A DNA stretch of 64,000 bases from Chromobacterium sphagni (GTDB taxonomy: Bacteria; Pseudomonadota; Gammaproteobacteria; Burkholderiales; Chromobacteriaceae), in assembly GCF_001855555.1 (NCBI RefSeq), contig NZ_MKCT01000083.1:62001-126000 (forward strand), given 5' to 3'. The notes beneath the pieces were generated by a model that saw nothing but the letters and a program-made list of their open reading frames with translations, had not been told where the DNA came from and did no database searches. The translations under genes were made by a program, and so were the position numbers. This document shows, piece after piece, positions 1 to 7,996 of the stretch (within the stretch, counting starts at the first letter, position 1; every line of letters starts with the position of its first letter).

Positions 1-609
1 TTTGACCACGCTTTTCTCCACGCTCCCGAGGCCGGCCGCTTCCAGCCAGCCCGGCGTCCTGGTGCCGCGTCCGCTGGCATCCACCACCAGGTCCGCAGCC
101 AGCCGGCGCTCGCCATCGTCCTGCCGCAGCATGACGCCGGATACCGTCGGCACGCCGTCACGCCGGCTGATGCACAATTTTTCCACGTGGGTGCGCGCCA
201 GCACGGTCACCCGCGGCAGCAGCGCGATGCGGCGGCGCAACTGGTTGTCGATCAGGCGGCGGCTGCAATAGTGGGCATGGATGCCGCTGCGATAGCGGTT
301 TTTCCACAGGCCGGCCTGATACCATTTGACGTCATGCCCCAGGTCGGCGATCTGTGCGCCGGCCAGCTCCAGCTCGCGCAGAAAACCGGGGAATATGTCT
401 TCCATGATTTCTTTTCCGCGCTGCAGCAGCAGATGGACATGGTGTTCCTGCGGCACGCTCTGGCGCGGGCCGGTCTCGTCGTGGAAGTCGCCCTTTTCCA
501 CCACGGTCACCTGTTCAAAGCGTTTGGCCAGCACCGCGGCGGCCAGGCAGCCGGCGACGCTGCCGCCGATCACCACGGCGTGGCCGCCGCTAAAGCGGGG
601 TGTAGTCAT
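1..609 (-). CDS. FAD-dependent oxidoreductase (halogenase/epoxidase-like), partial
   Basis: Last visible gene of the left-edge biosynthetic operon; its 3-prime end lies outside the window. Residues about 10-25 carry a Rossmann FAD-binding fingerprint (VVIGGSVAGCLAAAVLAKRF) followed by the acidic end of the second strand (VVEKGDF). Further on come RQSVPQEHHVHLLL and, near the window edge, ADLVVDASGRGTRTPGWL, matching the second FAD-contact motif of squalene-epoxidase-like and tryptophan-halogenase-like monooxygenases. The ATG at 609 lies inside the end of the upstream aminotransferase gene (20-nt overlap), so the two are translationally coupled. The flavin cofactor is secure from the motifs. 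Whether it hydroxylates, epoxidises or halogenates cannot be told because the C-terminal half is missing. Confidence 0.85.
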   Translation of the reverse strand, partial: MTTPRFSGGHAVVIGGSVAGCLAAAVLAKRFEQVTVVEKGDFHDETGPRQSVPQEHHVHLLLQRGKEIMEDIFPGFLRELELAGAQIADLGHDVKWYQAGLWKNRYRSGIHAHYCSRRLIDNQLRRRIALLPRVTVLARTHVEKLCISRRDGVPTVSGVMLRQDDGERRLAADLVVDASGRGTRTPGWLEAAGLGSVEKSVVK

Positions 610-1693
610 TCAGTGTCCTCGCGATGTAGTCCAGGTCGTCTTCGCTCAGGTCCGGATGCAGCGGCACCGTGGTTAGCGAGCGCAACAAGCTGGCCGCGTT
701 CGGGCAGTCGCGCCGGTAGCGCGCGAGCATCGGCAGCTGGAACAGCGGCTGGTTGTCGTACTTGCCGATGTCGGAAGGAATGCCGCGTTCCATCTGGTAG
801 CGCACCAGTTGGCGGCCATCGTGCGCCACGGCTTGCAGCATCAGGGCGTAGCCGTTGGCTTCGCCCTGATCGGGGATCGGCAATTCGCGGAAAGCCGGAT
901 TATCCAGCGCCGCCAGCAGCCGTCGGCGATTGCGAAGCCGCGCGGCGAGGTGGGTTTCCAGTTGCCGCGAACGCGCCAGGCCCAACGCGGCCTGCAAGCC
1001 TCCAAGCTTGAGGTTGATGCCTACGGTCTCGCCGCTCAGATTGCCGAAACGGGTATAGGCGCGAATACGCTCCGCCCGCTTACGGTCGCGCGTCATCACG
1101 AAGCCGCCTTCGCCGGTGGACATGAATTTGCAGTCATGGGTGCTGAAACAGCAGATGTCGCCGATGCGCGCCAGCCAGGAACCGTTCAGCCGGGTCAGGT
1201 GGCAGTGCGCCAGGTCCTGAATCAGCGGTATGCCGCGTCTGCGCAGCAGCTCCCAGCTGAGGTCGGAGCGGACCGGGTAGCCCCACATCGGCACTTCTAT
1301 CACCGCGCAAGTGCGCGGGCCGATGCAGCGCAGCAGATCGTCATGGTCCAGACCGAAGCTGTCGGGCGCCACATCGCAGAATACGGGGACCAGGCCCAGC
1401 GCCAGGATGGGCAGCACGGTGCAGATCGGACAGGTCGGCGCCAGTATCACTTCGTCGCCGGTCGCGAAGTCCAGGCCGGCCAGCGCGGCATTCACCGACG
1501 CGGCGCCAGACGATACGGCGATCACGTGCGGGATGTCGTACAGCCGCGCCAGCGCCGCTTCGTATTCGGCCACGATGTCCGAGGTGCCGGTCAGCCCGCT
1601 GCGCAGCGCGCGGGCCAGTTCCGGCAGATCGTCCGCGGTGTCGTGCGCGCAGGTTTCCGCGATGGCGCGGCGCGCAAGCGTGGAAGTGCTCAT
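590..1693 (-). CDS. DegT/DnrJ/EryC1/StrS-type PLP aminotransferase, copy A
   Basis: A 367-residue fold-type I aminotransferase of the sugar/aminocyclitol (DegT) family. The Schiff-base lysine is in CFSTHDCKFMSTGEGGF, the PLP-phosphate region is VSSGAASVNAALAG and the cofactor aspartate region is LIQDLAHCH. The C-terminus has the family pattern CPNAASLLRSLTTVPLHP. Start chosen at 1693 because AAGGAG lies 7 nt upstream; the frame is open further upstream but without a ribosome-binding site. Its ATG overlaps the stop of the Nudix gene (ATGA). It is clearly a paralogue of copy B at 2202-3317, with the same block order and the unusual P-x-x-P-x-CTV-x-PI stretch where most relatives have a P-A-F-T-F-like motif. 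The substrate is unknown; an amino-sugar or aminocyclitol precursor is the family expectation. Confidence 0.9.
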   Translation of the reverse strand: MSTSTLARRAIAETCAHDTADDLPELARALRSGLTGTSDIVAEYEAALARLYDIPHVIAVSSGAASVNAALAGLDFATGDEVILAPTCPICTVLPILALGLVPVFCDVAPDSFGLDHDDLLRCIGPRTCAVIEVPMWGYPVRSDLSWELLRRRGIPLIQDLAHCHLTRLNGSWLARIGDICCFSTHDCKFMSTGEGGFVMTRDRKRAERIRAYTRFGNLSGETVGINLKLGGLQAALGLARSRQLETHLAARLRNRRRLLAALDNPAFRELPIPDQGEANGYALMLQAVAHDGRQLVRYQMERGIPSDIGKYDNQPLFQLPMLARYRRDCPNAASLLRSLTTVPLHPDLSEDDLDYIARTLNDYTPL

Positions 1694-2205
1694 CGGTCTG
1701 CTCCTTGAATAACCGCATCCCAAACCGCCTGTTCGTCGAACAGGCGCTCCAGCATGCGCCGGAAGTTTGGGAACATGCGCAATTCGTCCAACTGATGCCG
1801 GGCGAAAAAGCCGGCTTCGGCAGCCTCCCGCTGCGGCGGGCAGCCGCGCGCCATACTGGCGCACAGATAGATCAAATCCAGGTGGTAGTGAGGTTCGCGC
1901 GGATCAGCTATGTATTCGCAGAGCACCTGGTAGGGTCGGTGCAGCACGCTGACATCGGCCTCGGTATCGGCGAGCGCGAGGTCTCGCTCGCCCAGGAGCG
2001 CCGCCTGGATGCCGGTTTCCTCACGCACTTCGCGCAGCGCGGTTTCGTCCGGCGTTTCGTGACGCTCGACGTGGCCGCCCGGATAGAGCCAGACCCCCAG
2101 CTTGCGGTGATGGATCAACAACACTTCGCGGTGCGGATTCAGCACGAAGGCCGAGGCCGTGAAGTGTTTGTCCAGGCTGGCGCGGCTGGAATCGATGCTG
2201 ATCAT
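1690..2205 (-). CDS. Nudix hydrolase
   Basis: A 171-residue protein with a complete Nudix box at about residues 53-75: GHVERHE, seven residues, then REVREETGI, exactly GX5EX7REUXEEXGU. Nudix enzymes hydrolyse nucleoside diphosphates linked to another moiety, such as NDP-sugars. Start at 2205 is fixed by an ATGA overlap with the stop of aminotransferase B upstream; its own stop forms an ATGA with the start of aminotransferase A downstream. It therefore sits coupled between two paralogous aminotransferases. That placement suggests it trims an activated intermediate of the pathway or removes a damaged one. The substrate is inference; the catalytic family is certain. Confidence 0.92.
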   Translation of the reverse strand: MISIDSSRASLDKHFTASAFVLNPHREVLLIHHRKLGVWLYPGGHVERHETPDETALREVREETGIQAALLGERDLALADTEADVSVLHRPYQVLCEYIADPREPHYHLDLIYLCASMARGCPPQREAAEAGFFARHQLDELRMFPNFRRMLERLFDEQAVWDAVIQGADR

Positions 2206-3317
2206 GGCGCCTCGTAAAGGTTGATACAACTGGCCATGTAATCCAGGTCCTGCTCGCTGATCGCGGGATGAACCGGGATGGTGGTCATGCCGGCGAGCAG
2301 CGCTTCCGCATTGGGGCAGTCGAGCCGGTATTGCTTGAGCGCCGGAAATTGGTAAAGCGCCTTGCAGCCGTAGCGCTTGATGTCGGACGGAATGCCGCGC
2401 TCGTCCAGATAGTCGATGAAGGCGCGGTTGTCGGCGAAGCCCAGTTCCAGATTCAGGAAATAGTAGTTGGGGTTGCCGCCGGCTATGATCTGTTTCTCGT
2501 GTACCTTGGGATGGCGCAGCCCTTGCAGGAAGCGGCGCGCGTTGGAGCGGCGACGGTCAATCTGTTCTGTCAGCGTGGCCAGCCGGCTGTGTCCCAACGC
2601 AGCCGGCAGAGCGGCCAGCTTGTAGTTGAGGCCAAAATCGACGCCGTTGAGGTTGCCGAAACGGCTGTAGTCGCGGCAGTGTTTAGCCAGTTCCGGGTCG
2701 TCGGTCAGGATGAAGCCGCCTTCGCCGGTTGCTAGCGGCTTGCGCTCATGCGTGCTGAAGCAGGACAGGTGTCCGTAATGGGACAGCGGCTTGCCGTGCA
2801 GGGTGGTGCCGTGCGAATGGGCCAGGTCTAGGATCAGGCGCACACCGGCCTGCTCCGCCTGTTGCTTGAGCTGGTCGACCTCCGTCGGATAGCCCCACAT
2901 CGGAATGTCTATGATGGCGCGGGCACGGGCGCCGATGCGCTCGCGCACCGATGCCGGGTCCGCGCCGAAGCCGTGGCGGCGGGTGTCTACGAATACCGGA
3001 TTGGCGCCGGCGGCGATGATGGGGTAGACGGTGCACAAGGGACTGCTGGGCGTCAGCAGCACGTCGTCTCCCGGCCGCACGCCGGCGGCATATAAGGCGA
3101 CGCTCAAGGCGGCGCCGCCGGAAGACACAGCGACGGCATCCCGGGAGTCGAACCAGGCTGCCAGCGCCTGTTCGTAAGCCGCCACGGTGTCGCTGGTGCC
3201 GGACAAGGCGCCGCGCAGCGCCTGTTCCAGCGCGCCCAGATCATCCGGGTAGCTGGGGCGGTATTTGTCGGAAATGACGCGGCTGGCTGCCGGCGCTGTG
3301 AGGGTGGTATCGGTCAT
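2202..3317 (-). CDS. DegT/DnrJ/EryC1/StrS-type PLP aminotransferase, copy B
   Basis: A 371-residue DegT-family aminotransferase. The Schiff-base lysine lies in CFSTHERKPLATGEGGF, the PLP-phosphate loop in VSSGGAALSVALYAAG, and LILDLAHSHG is the cofactor-binding aspartate segment. It is co-linear with copy A along its whole length. Start at 3317 is chosen from an AGGAG 8-9 nt upstream and from where the homology begins; the same frame runs open to 3698 inside the upstream gene but has no family-like sequence there. It lies 40 nt after the Gfo/Idh dehydrogenase and overlaps the Nudix gene by ATGA. A dehydrogenase followed by a DegT aminotransferase is the classic pair for making amino sugars (oxidise to ketone, then transaminate). 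Confidence 0.9.
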   Translation of the reverse strand: MTDTTLTAPAASRVISDKYRPSYPDDLGALEQALRGALSGTSDTVAAYEQALAAWFDSRDAVAVSSGGAALSVALYAAGVRPGDDVLLTPSSPLCTVYPIIAAGANPVFVDTRRHGFGADPASVRERIGARARAIIDIPMWGYPTEVDQLKQQAEQAGVRLILDLAHSHGTTLHGKPLSHYGHLSCFSTHERKPLATGEGGFILTDDPELAKHCRDYSRFGNLNGVDFGLNYKLAALPAALGHSRLATLTEQIDRRRSNARRFLQGLRHPKVHEKQIIAGGNPNYYFLNLELGFADNRAFIDYLDERGIPSDIKRYGCKALYQFPALKQYRLDCPNAEALLAGMTTIPVHPAISEQDLDYMASCINLYEAP

Positions 3318-3357
3318 GGTTGCGGGCTCCTGGCGGGCTTGGCGGTGTGCGGGTTGG

Positions 3358-4410
3358 TCACAGCGACAGCGATTCGATTCCGGTGCGGATCTTGCTCTGG
3401 ATATTCTGTTTGCCTTGGGCCGCGGCATCGTTGGCGCAGATTTCCTCGATGACGTGGTATGTCGGCAGCAGGCTGGCGAAGTCCGCTTCGTAGCGTTGCG
3501 GTTTGCGCATGGCCTCGAAGAACTGGTGCAATTCGCCGTGATAGCCGCTGCGTTCATAGCCTGAGTCCAGCGGCCCGGGCTGCCAGGCGCCGCGCCAGCG
3601 TTTGGCCGCGCCGGTGGGACGGGTGGCGTGTTCCGGTTCGTGCAGGGTGATGTTCCACAGATTGTCCAGTTCCACCAGCGTGGAACTGCTGCTGACAAGC
3701 TTCATGTCGAATTCGAAGTAGGGAAAAGTGGTGCCGGCCAGCAGGCTGGCGGTGGCGCCGGAGGAGAAGGCCATTTCCACCTTGACGATCAGCGCGTCGT
3801 CGTGGCGCTGCACGCTGGATTGCACTTTTTGCAGTTCGCCCTTGCCGAAGGTAACCGCCAGGTCGATGGTATGGATGGCCTGGGCTAGAAGAAAAGAGCG
3901 CAGCGTGGAGTCCAGCCCCCACAGCGGCGCGCGCGGCTTGTTGGCGTAGTGGTTGAGCTGGATGTGCAGGATGTCGCCGAATTCTTCCGCTTTGGTCATT
4001 TCGCGCAGTTGGCTGACCGGGCGGGCAAACTTGAAGTTCATGCCCACCCCGGCGACCACCTTGCTGTGGCGCGCCGCGTCTATCAATGTTTCCAGCTCCT
4101 CCAGTGTCGCGCACGGCGGCTTTTCCACGAAGACATGCACGCCCTTGCGCATGGCGAGCAAGCCCATTTCGTAATGCAGCTGCGGCGGACCGGCCATGAT
4201 CACCGCATCCAGCTGCATCGTGTCCAGCATGGCCGGGACATTGTCGAACACCGGTGTGTCCGAGAGATAGCGGCGGATCTGCAAGGCGCGATCCAGATTG
4301 CTGTCGCAGGCTGCGGTGATTCGCAAGTCCTGCATCTGCAGCAGTGAGGGGAGCAGGTTTTCCTGCATTTGCGCGCCGATGCCGACGAGGCCAACTTTGA
4401 TCAAGCTCAT
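3358..4410 (-). CDS. Gfo/Idh/MocA-family NAD(P)-dependent dehydrogenase
   Basis: First gene of the left-edge operon, 350 residues. The N-terminus has the Rossmann nucleotide-binding pattern VGLVGIGAQMQENLLPSL, then AACDSN at the end of the second strand. VFVEKPPCATLEEL holds the family EKP lysine, and HTIDLAVTFG matches the catalytic histidine region of the C-terminal domain. These enzymes oxidise or reduce a sugar or cyclitol carbon. Start at 4410 has GGAGAAA 6-7 nt upstream; an in-frame ATG at 4470 has no ribosome-binding site. It is followed after 40 nt by aminotransferase B. Together they suggest ketone formation and transamination of a sugar-like substrate, which is inference. Confidence 0.9.
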   Translation of the reverse strand: MSLIKVGLVGIGAQMQENLLPSLLQMQDLRITAACDSNLDRALQIRRYLSDTPVFDNVPAMLDTMQLDAVIMAGPPQLHYEMGLLAMRKGVHVFVEKPPCATLEELETLIDAARHSKVVAGVGMNFKFARPVSQLREMTKAEEFGDILHIQLNHYANKPRAPLWGLDSTLRSFLLAQAIHTIDLAVTFGKGELQKVQSSVQRHDDALIVKVEMAFSSGATASLLAGTTFPYFEFDMKLVSSSSTLVELDNLWNITLHEPEHATRPTGAAKRWRGAWQPGPLDSGYERSGYHGELHQFFEAMRKPQRYEADFASLLPTYHVIEEICANDAAAQGKQNIQSKIRTGIESLSL

Positions 4411-4956
4411 CGTGTTTCTCCATATGCTGTGCCGCGTCGAGTGGCATCGCCGCAAGGCGAATGGCGACAATGGTTTGACGGCAGTTCTTGCTCAAAATTT
4501 GTCAATACTTGTTACCAATTGACAGCGGATTGCAAAGGGAAAGCTATACCTTGGCGATGATCAATTCAATTTGAATGTATTTTAAATAATTTATTGACAA
4601 TGGTCTTTTGCGTGAAGCGCAACACCAGAAGCAGGGCCTGAAAGGCGGTATGGCCTTGGAGAAAGAGGCTGGAGGCATGCGATTTGTCGGCTTTGAGTAT
4701 GTTCTCATGCGTATAAATTACATCGGAACACTGACAAATCAGACAGGTATGAACGTGTACGGCGAGGTAGAAAACCGAGAAACGAGGCAGTGATTACAGT
4801 GGCAATGCCCGGAAAGTACGGCTTTGCCGGGTGAGGCCATTTTAGATACAGCAGAAAATGGCGGCGGAGATCGTTGATCGGCACTGCCCCATAGTACTGT
4901 TTTCACCATGGTAAGTTTGTGGTCATGCAATCGACGTTCGCATGGTCTGCAGTATG
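4411..4956. other. AT-rich intergenic control region of the left-edge operon
   Basis: About 550 nt without a convincing gene. The frames here are short and have neither ribosome-binding sites nor family-like sequence. It is clearly more AT-rich than the flanking genes, especially 4555-4600. It holds three copies of the heptamer ATTGACA: on the minus strand at 4500-4506, and on the plus strand at 4518-4524 and 4593-4599; the first two form an inverted repeat with an 11-nt spacer. It also holds a lux-box-like palindrome at 4731-4746. It must carry the promoter of the Gfo/Idh-aminotransferase operon. I could not pick a convincing -10 element. Confidence 0.6.
4731..4746 (-). promoter_or_regulatory. 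Candidate LuxR-type (CviR-like) binding site
   Basis: The sequence CTGACAAATCAGACAG is an imperfect palindrome with CTGAC and GACAG ends. It matches 10 of the 12 defined positions of the CTGNCCNNNNGGNCAG motif reported for the Chromobacterium violaceum quorum-sensing regulator CviR. It lies about 320 nt before the first gene of the left-edge operon. No well-placed -35/-10 pair was found, so quorum-sensing control is only a hypothesis. Confidence 0.35.
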
Positions 4957-4989
4957 AAAAAACGCCGCCGGATTTGGCCGGACGGCGTT
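4957..4989 (-). terminator. Rho-independent terminator of sdaCA
   Basis: On the minus strand, arms AACGCCG and CGGCGTT plus an inner CCGG pair form a strong stem with a single bulged T, followed by a run of T. It begins about 20 nt after the sdaA stop codon and faces the right way to end the sdaC-sdaA transcript. Confidence 0.85.
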
Positions 4990-5011
4990 GCTACGGCGAG
5001 ACGGTTTGGCG

Positions 5012-6421
5012 TCAGGCGACTTGTTGAGCGTCGTTCACCCAGCGTATCGCCTGGCTGGGCACTTCCTTGTCTTTGGATACGATCTGCAGGGCCAGGCCGC
5101 CGCAGGAGGTTTCGCGATACTTGGCGTCCATGTCCTTGCCGGTTTCGTACATGGCGGCGATCACCTTGTCCAGCGACACCTTGGGCGAGCTGGCGCGGTG
5201 CAGCGCCATGCGGGCGGCGTTGATCGCCTTCACCGCGGCGATGGCGTTGCGCTCGATGCAGGGGATCTGCACCTGGCCGCCCACCGGGTCGCAGGTCAGG
5301 CCCAGGTTGTGCTCCATGGCGATTTCGGCCGCCATGCACACTTGCGACGGGCTGCCGCCCATCAGCTCGGCCAGGCCGGCTGCGGCCATCGAACAGGCCA
5401 CGCCTATCTCGCCCTGGCAGCCCACTTCGGCGCCGGAGATGGAGGCGTTGAGCTTGAACAGGCAGCCGACGGCGCCGGAGGACAGGAAGAAGCGCAGGCA
5501 GCTGTCGTCGTCCAGCGGCTGGATGAAATGGTTGTAGTAGGCCAGCACCGCCGGCACCACACCGCAGGCGCCGTTGGTTGGCGCGGTGACCACCCGGCCG
5601 CCGGCGGCGTTTTCTTCCGACATCGCCATCGCGTACATATTGACCCAGTCCATCACCGACAGCGGGTCGTTGGCCACCTGCAAGGAACTGGTCAGCATGC
5701 GGTGCAGCGCCGGCGCGCGGCGCGGGATGCGCATCGGGCCGGGCAGGTTGCCCTCGGTGCGCATGCCGCGCTCCATGCTGCTCTTCATCACTTCCCAGAC
5801 GCGGGCGAAGTGGGCCTGAGTGTCCTTGGCGTCGTGGAAGGCCTTTTCGTTTTCCATCACCAGCGCGGCGATGGACAGGCCGGTTTCCTCGCACATGTCC
5901 ATCAGCTGCTGGGCGGTGACAAAGTGGTAAGGCACTGGCACGTCGCTGCAACTGGATTGATTGAAGTGCTCCTCGTCGACGATGAAGCCGCCGCCGATCG
6001 AGTAATAGGTTTTGGTCAGCACGCAGTCGTCGCCGACGAAAGCGTGGATCTGCATGCCGTTTTCGTGCAGCGGCAGGTTGGCGGTATGGAAGTCCATGCC
6101 GAAGGCGACGCGCTGCTGGGTGCGGCCCAGCGTCAGCTGGGCGGTTTTTTCCACGTCGCCGATGACGGCGGCGCTGTGCTCCGGATCCACGGTGTCCGGC
6201 AGGTTGCCGGCCAGGCCCAGGATGATGGCGTGGTCGGTGCAGTGGCCCTTGCCGGTGAGGGCGAGCGAGCCGTAGCAGTCCACGTGCACGCGGCCAACCT
6301 GGTTGAACTTGCCGGTTTCCTTGAGCGCGCCGAGAAACTGGTGGCCGGCCTTCATCGGGCCGACGGTGTGGGAGCTGGAGGGGCCTACGCCGATTTTGTA
6401 GATATCACTCATGCTGAACAT
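5012..6421 (-). CDS. sdaA: L-serine dehydratase (ammonia-lyase), iron-sulfur type
   Basis: A 469-residue single-chain L-serine dehydratase, deaminating serine to pyruvate and ammonia. The N-terminus has the family signature YKIGVGPSSSHTVGPMKAG. Later blocks include GRVVTAPTNGACGVVPA, the cysteine-bearing NLGLTCDPVGGQVQIPC and the C-terminal ETSCGGLAL; these cysteines ligand the oxygen-sensitive [4Fe-4S] cluster in the family. Length is close to E. coli SdaA (454). Start at 6421 has AGAGGTAG 5 nt or more upstream; an alternative ATG lies 9 nt downstream. It follows the serine transporter sdaC after 68 nt in one operon, under a perfect FNR box. The oxygen-labile cluster fits anaerobic expression. 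Confidence 0.95.
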   Translation of the reverse strand: MFSMSDIYKIGVGPSSSHTVGPMKAGHQFLGALKETGKFNQVGRVHVDCYGSLALTGKGHCTDHAIILGLAGNLPDTVDPEHSAAVIGDVEKTAQLTLGRTQQRVAFGMDFHTANLPLHENGMQIHAFVGDDCVLTKTYYSIGGGFIVDEEHFNQSSCSDVPVPYHFVTAQQLMDMCEETGLSIAALVMENEKAFHDAKDTQAHFARVWEVMKSSMERGMRTEGNLPGPMRIPRRAPALHRMLTSSLQVANDPLSVMDWVNMYAMAMSEENAAGGRVVTAPTNGACGVVPAVLAYYNHFIQPLDDDSCLRFFLSSGAVGCLFKLNASISGAEVGCQGEIGVACSMAAAGLAELMGGSPSQVCMAAEIAMEHNLGLTCDPVGGQVQIPCIERNAIAAVKAINAARMALHRASSPKVSLDKVIAAMYETGKDMDAKYRETSCGGLALQIVSKDKEVPSQAIRWVNDAQQVA

Positions 6422-6489
6422 GATGCTACCTCTTTGATGCTGAAGGGGGGAGGGGAGGCCCGGCCTGGGGCGGCCGGGCGGGCTGACGA

Positions 6490-7788
6490 TCAGGCGATCA
6501 GATCGTAGAAGATGGCGGAGATGGCGATCAGGCCGATCAGCACCACAAAGAGGTTGCTGGGCGCGCCGGCGTATTTCTTCATCGCCGGAATTTTCTTGAT
6601 GGCGTACATCGGCATCAGGAACAGCAGCATGGCAATCACCGGGCCGCCCAGGGTTTCAATCATGCCCAGGATGGACGGGTTGATGGTGGCGATGATCCAG
6701 CAGGTGACGATCATGAACACGGCGGTGCAGCGATCTAGCTTGGCGGAGGCGATGGTCTTGCCGCGCTGGCGCAGCTGCTTGATCACCAGGCCGTTGAAGC
6801 CTTCCTTGGCGCCCAGGTAGTGTCCCAGGAAGGACTTGCTGATGGCCACCATGGCGATGATGGGCGCAACCCATTCGATCACCGGGTTCTGGAAGTGGTT
6901 GGCCAGGTAGGACAGGATGGAGATGTTCTGCGCCTTGGCGGCGGCGAGATCGGCCGGGCTCAGGCTGAACACGCAGCTGAACACGAAGAACATCACGGTC
7001 ACCACCATCATGCTGTGGGCACGGATCAGCACGCGGCTGGATTCCTGCTCGGCTTCCGCGCCGTGCAGCTTGCGCTGGTCCACCGAAAAGGACGAGATGA
7101 TGGGCGAGTGGTTGAACGAGAACACCATCACCGGGATGGCCAGCCACAGCGTCTTGTAGAAGGCGCCGCTGGACAGGGCGTCGGACAAGCTGCCGGCGTG
7201 CTGGATGGCGGAGCTGTTCCACTGCGGGATCAGGTATAGCGCCAGCAGCATCAGCACGACCACGAACGGGTAAACCAGGATGCTCATCGCCTTGACGATC
7301 ACCGCTCCGCCCAGGCGGACGATGGACATCAGGCCCAGGATCAATGCCAGAGAGAACACCGCGCGGGTCGCGAGGCCGTTGCCGACTTCGATGTGCAGCT
7401 GGTTGTTGAGGAAGGACAGCACCGTGTTGGTGATGGCCACGCTGTACATCAGCAGGATAGGGTAGATGGCGAAGAAATACAGCAGCGTGATCAGCTTGCC
7501 GGCGGTAAGGCCGAAGTGCTCTTCCACCACCTCGGTGATGTCCGCGCCTTCCTTGCTGCCGGACAGCACGAAGCGGGTGAGGCCGCGGTGGGCGAAGAAG
7601 GTCAGCGGCAGGGCCAGGATGGCCATCAGCATCAGCGGCCACAGGCCGCCGATGCCGGCGTTGATCGGGAGAAAGAGGACGCCGGCGCCGATGGCGGTGC
7701 CGTACAGGCCGAGCATCCAGACGGTGTCATGCTTGGTCCAGCCGGAGGAGCCGGATCGCGGTGCGGTTGAAGCAATGGCTTGAGACAT
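6490..7788 (-). CDS. sdaC: Serine/proton symporter
   Basis: A 432-residue integral membrane protein of the hydroxy/aromatic amino acid permease (HAAAP) family with about eleven hydrophobic segments. The first is in LGLYGTAIGAGVLFLPINAG, the family opening with its small-residue helix break. FNHSPIISSF in the middle and the SKSFLGHYLGAKEGFNGL segment match SdaC/TdcC proteins. It imports serine, which the downstream sdaA product deaminates. Start at 7788 is preferred over an in-frame ATG at 7821 because family homology begins here and GAAGG lies upstream. Transcription is likely driven from the FNR-box promoter about 160-195 nt upstream. Confidence 0.93.
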   Translation of the reverse strand: MSQAIASTAPRSGSSGWTKHDTVWMLGLYGTAIGAGVLFLPINAGIGGLWPLMLMAILALPLTFFAHRGLTRFVLSGSKEGADITEVVEEHFGLTAGKLITLLYFFAIYPILLMYSVAITNTVLSFLNNQLHIEVGNGLATRAVFSLALILGLMSIVRLGGAVIVKAMSILVYPFVVVLMLLALYLIPQWNSSAIQHAGSLSDALSSGAFYKTLWLAIPVMVFSFNHSPIISSFSVDQRKLHGAEAEQESSRVLIRAHSMMVVTVMFFVFSCVFSLSPADLAAAKAQNISILSYLANHFQNPVIEWVAPIIAMVAISKSFLGHYLGAKEGFNGLVIKQLRQRGKTIASAKLDRCTAVFMIVTCWIIATINPSILGMIETLGGPVIAMLLFLMPMYAIKKIPAMKKYAGAPSNLFVVLIGLIAISAIFYDLIA

Positions 7789-7982
7789 GATGTGGTGCCT
7801 TCTTAAGACAAGTTTTTGCAATTACCGGGTTCGATTTCCCGCCGCCGTTTGCGGCTGCTGGCCATCGAGGAGAAGCTTGGTGCTTGCCGGGGTTCGAGTG
7901 AGCGGATCGAACCTTGTCCGGCTGACTTGCTGCTCATCGTAAGTGCTTTGTAATTAACAAGGTACACATTTAAGAACATCAG

Positions 7983-7996
7983 TTGATTCTAATCAA
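7983..7996 (-). promoter_or_regulatory. FNR/Anr box, class II promoter of sdaCA
   Basis: TTGATTCTAATCAA matches TTGATNNNNATCAA at every defined position. On the minus strand a GTTAAT hexamer at 7958-7953 lies 24 nt past the box. That places the box near -41.5 and the transcript start near 7948, the geometry of FNR class II activation. Confidence 0.88.

Noticed and set aside
4988-6508. A 506-codon open frame on the plus strand
   Set aside because: Antisense of sdaA; the product is rich in H, G, A and R with no domain, a normal shadow in GC-rich DNA.
7826-7852. Sequence resembling a tRNA T-arm (GGGTTCGATTTCCCG)
   Set aside because: No acceptor, D or anticodon arms can be built around it.
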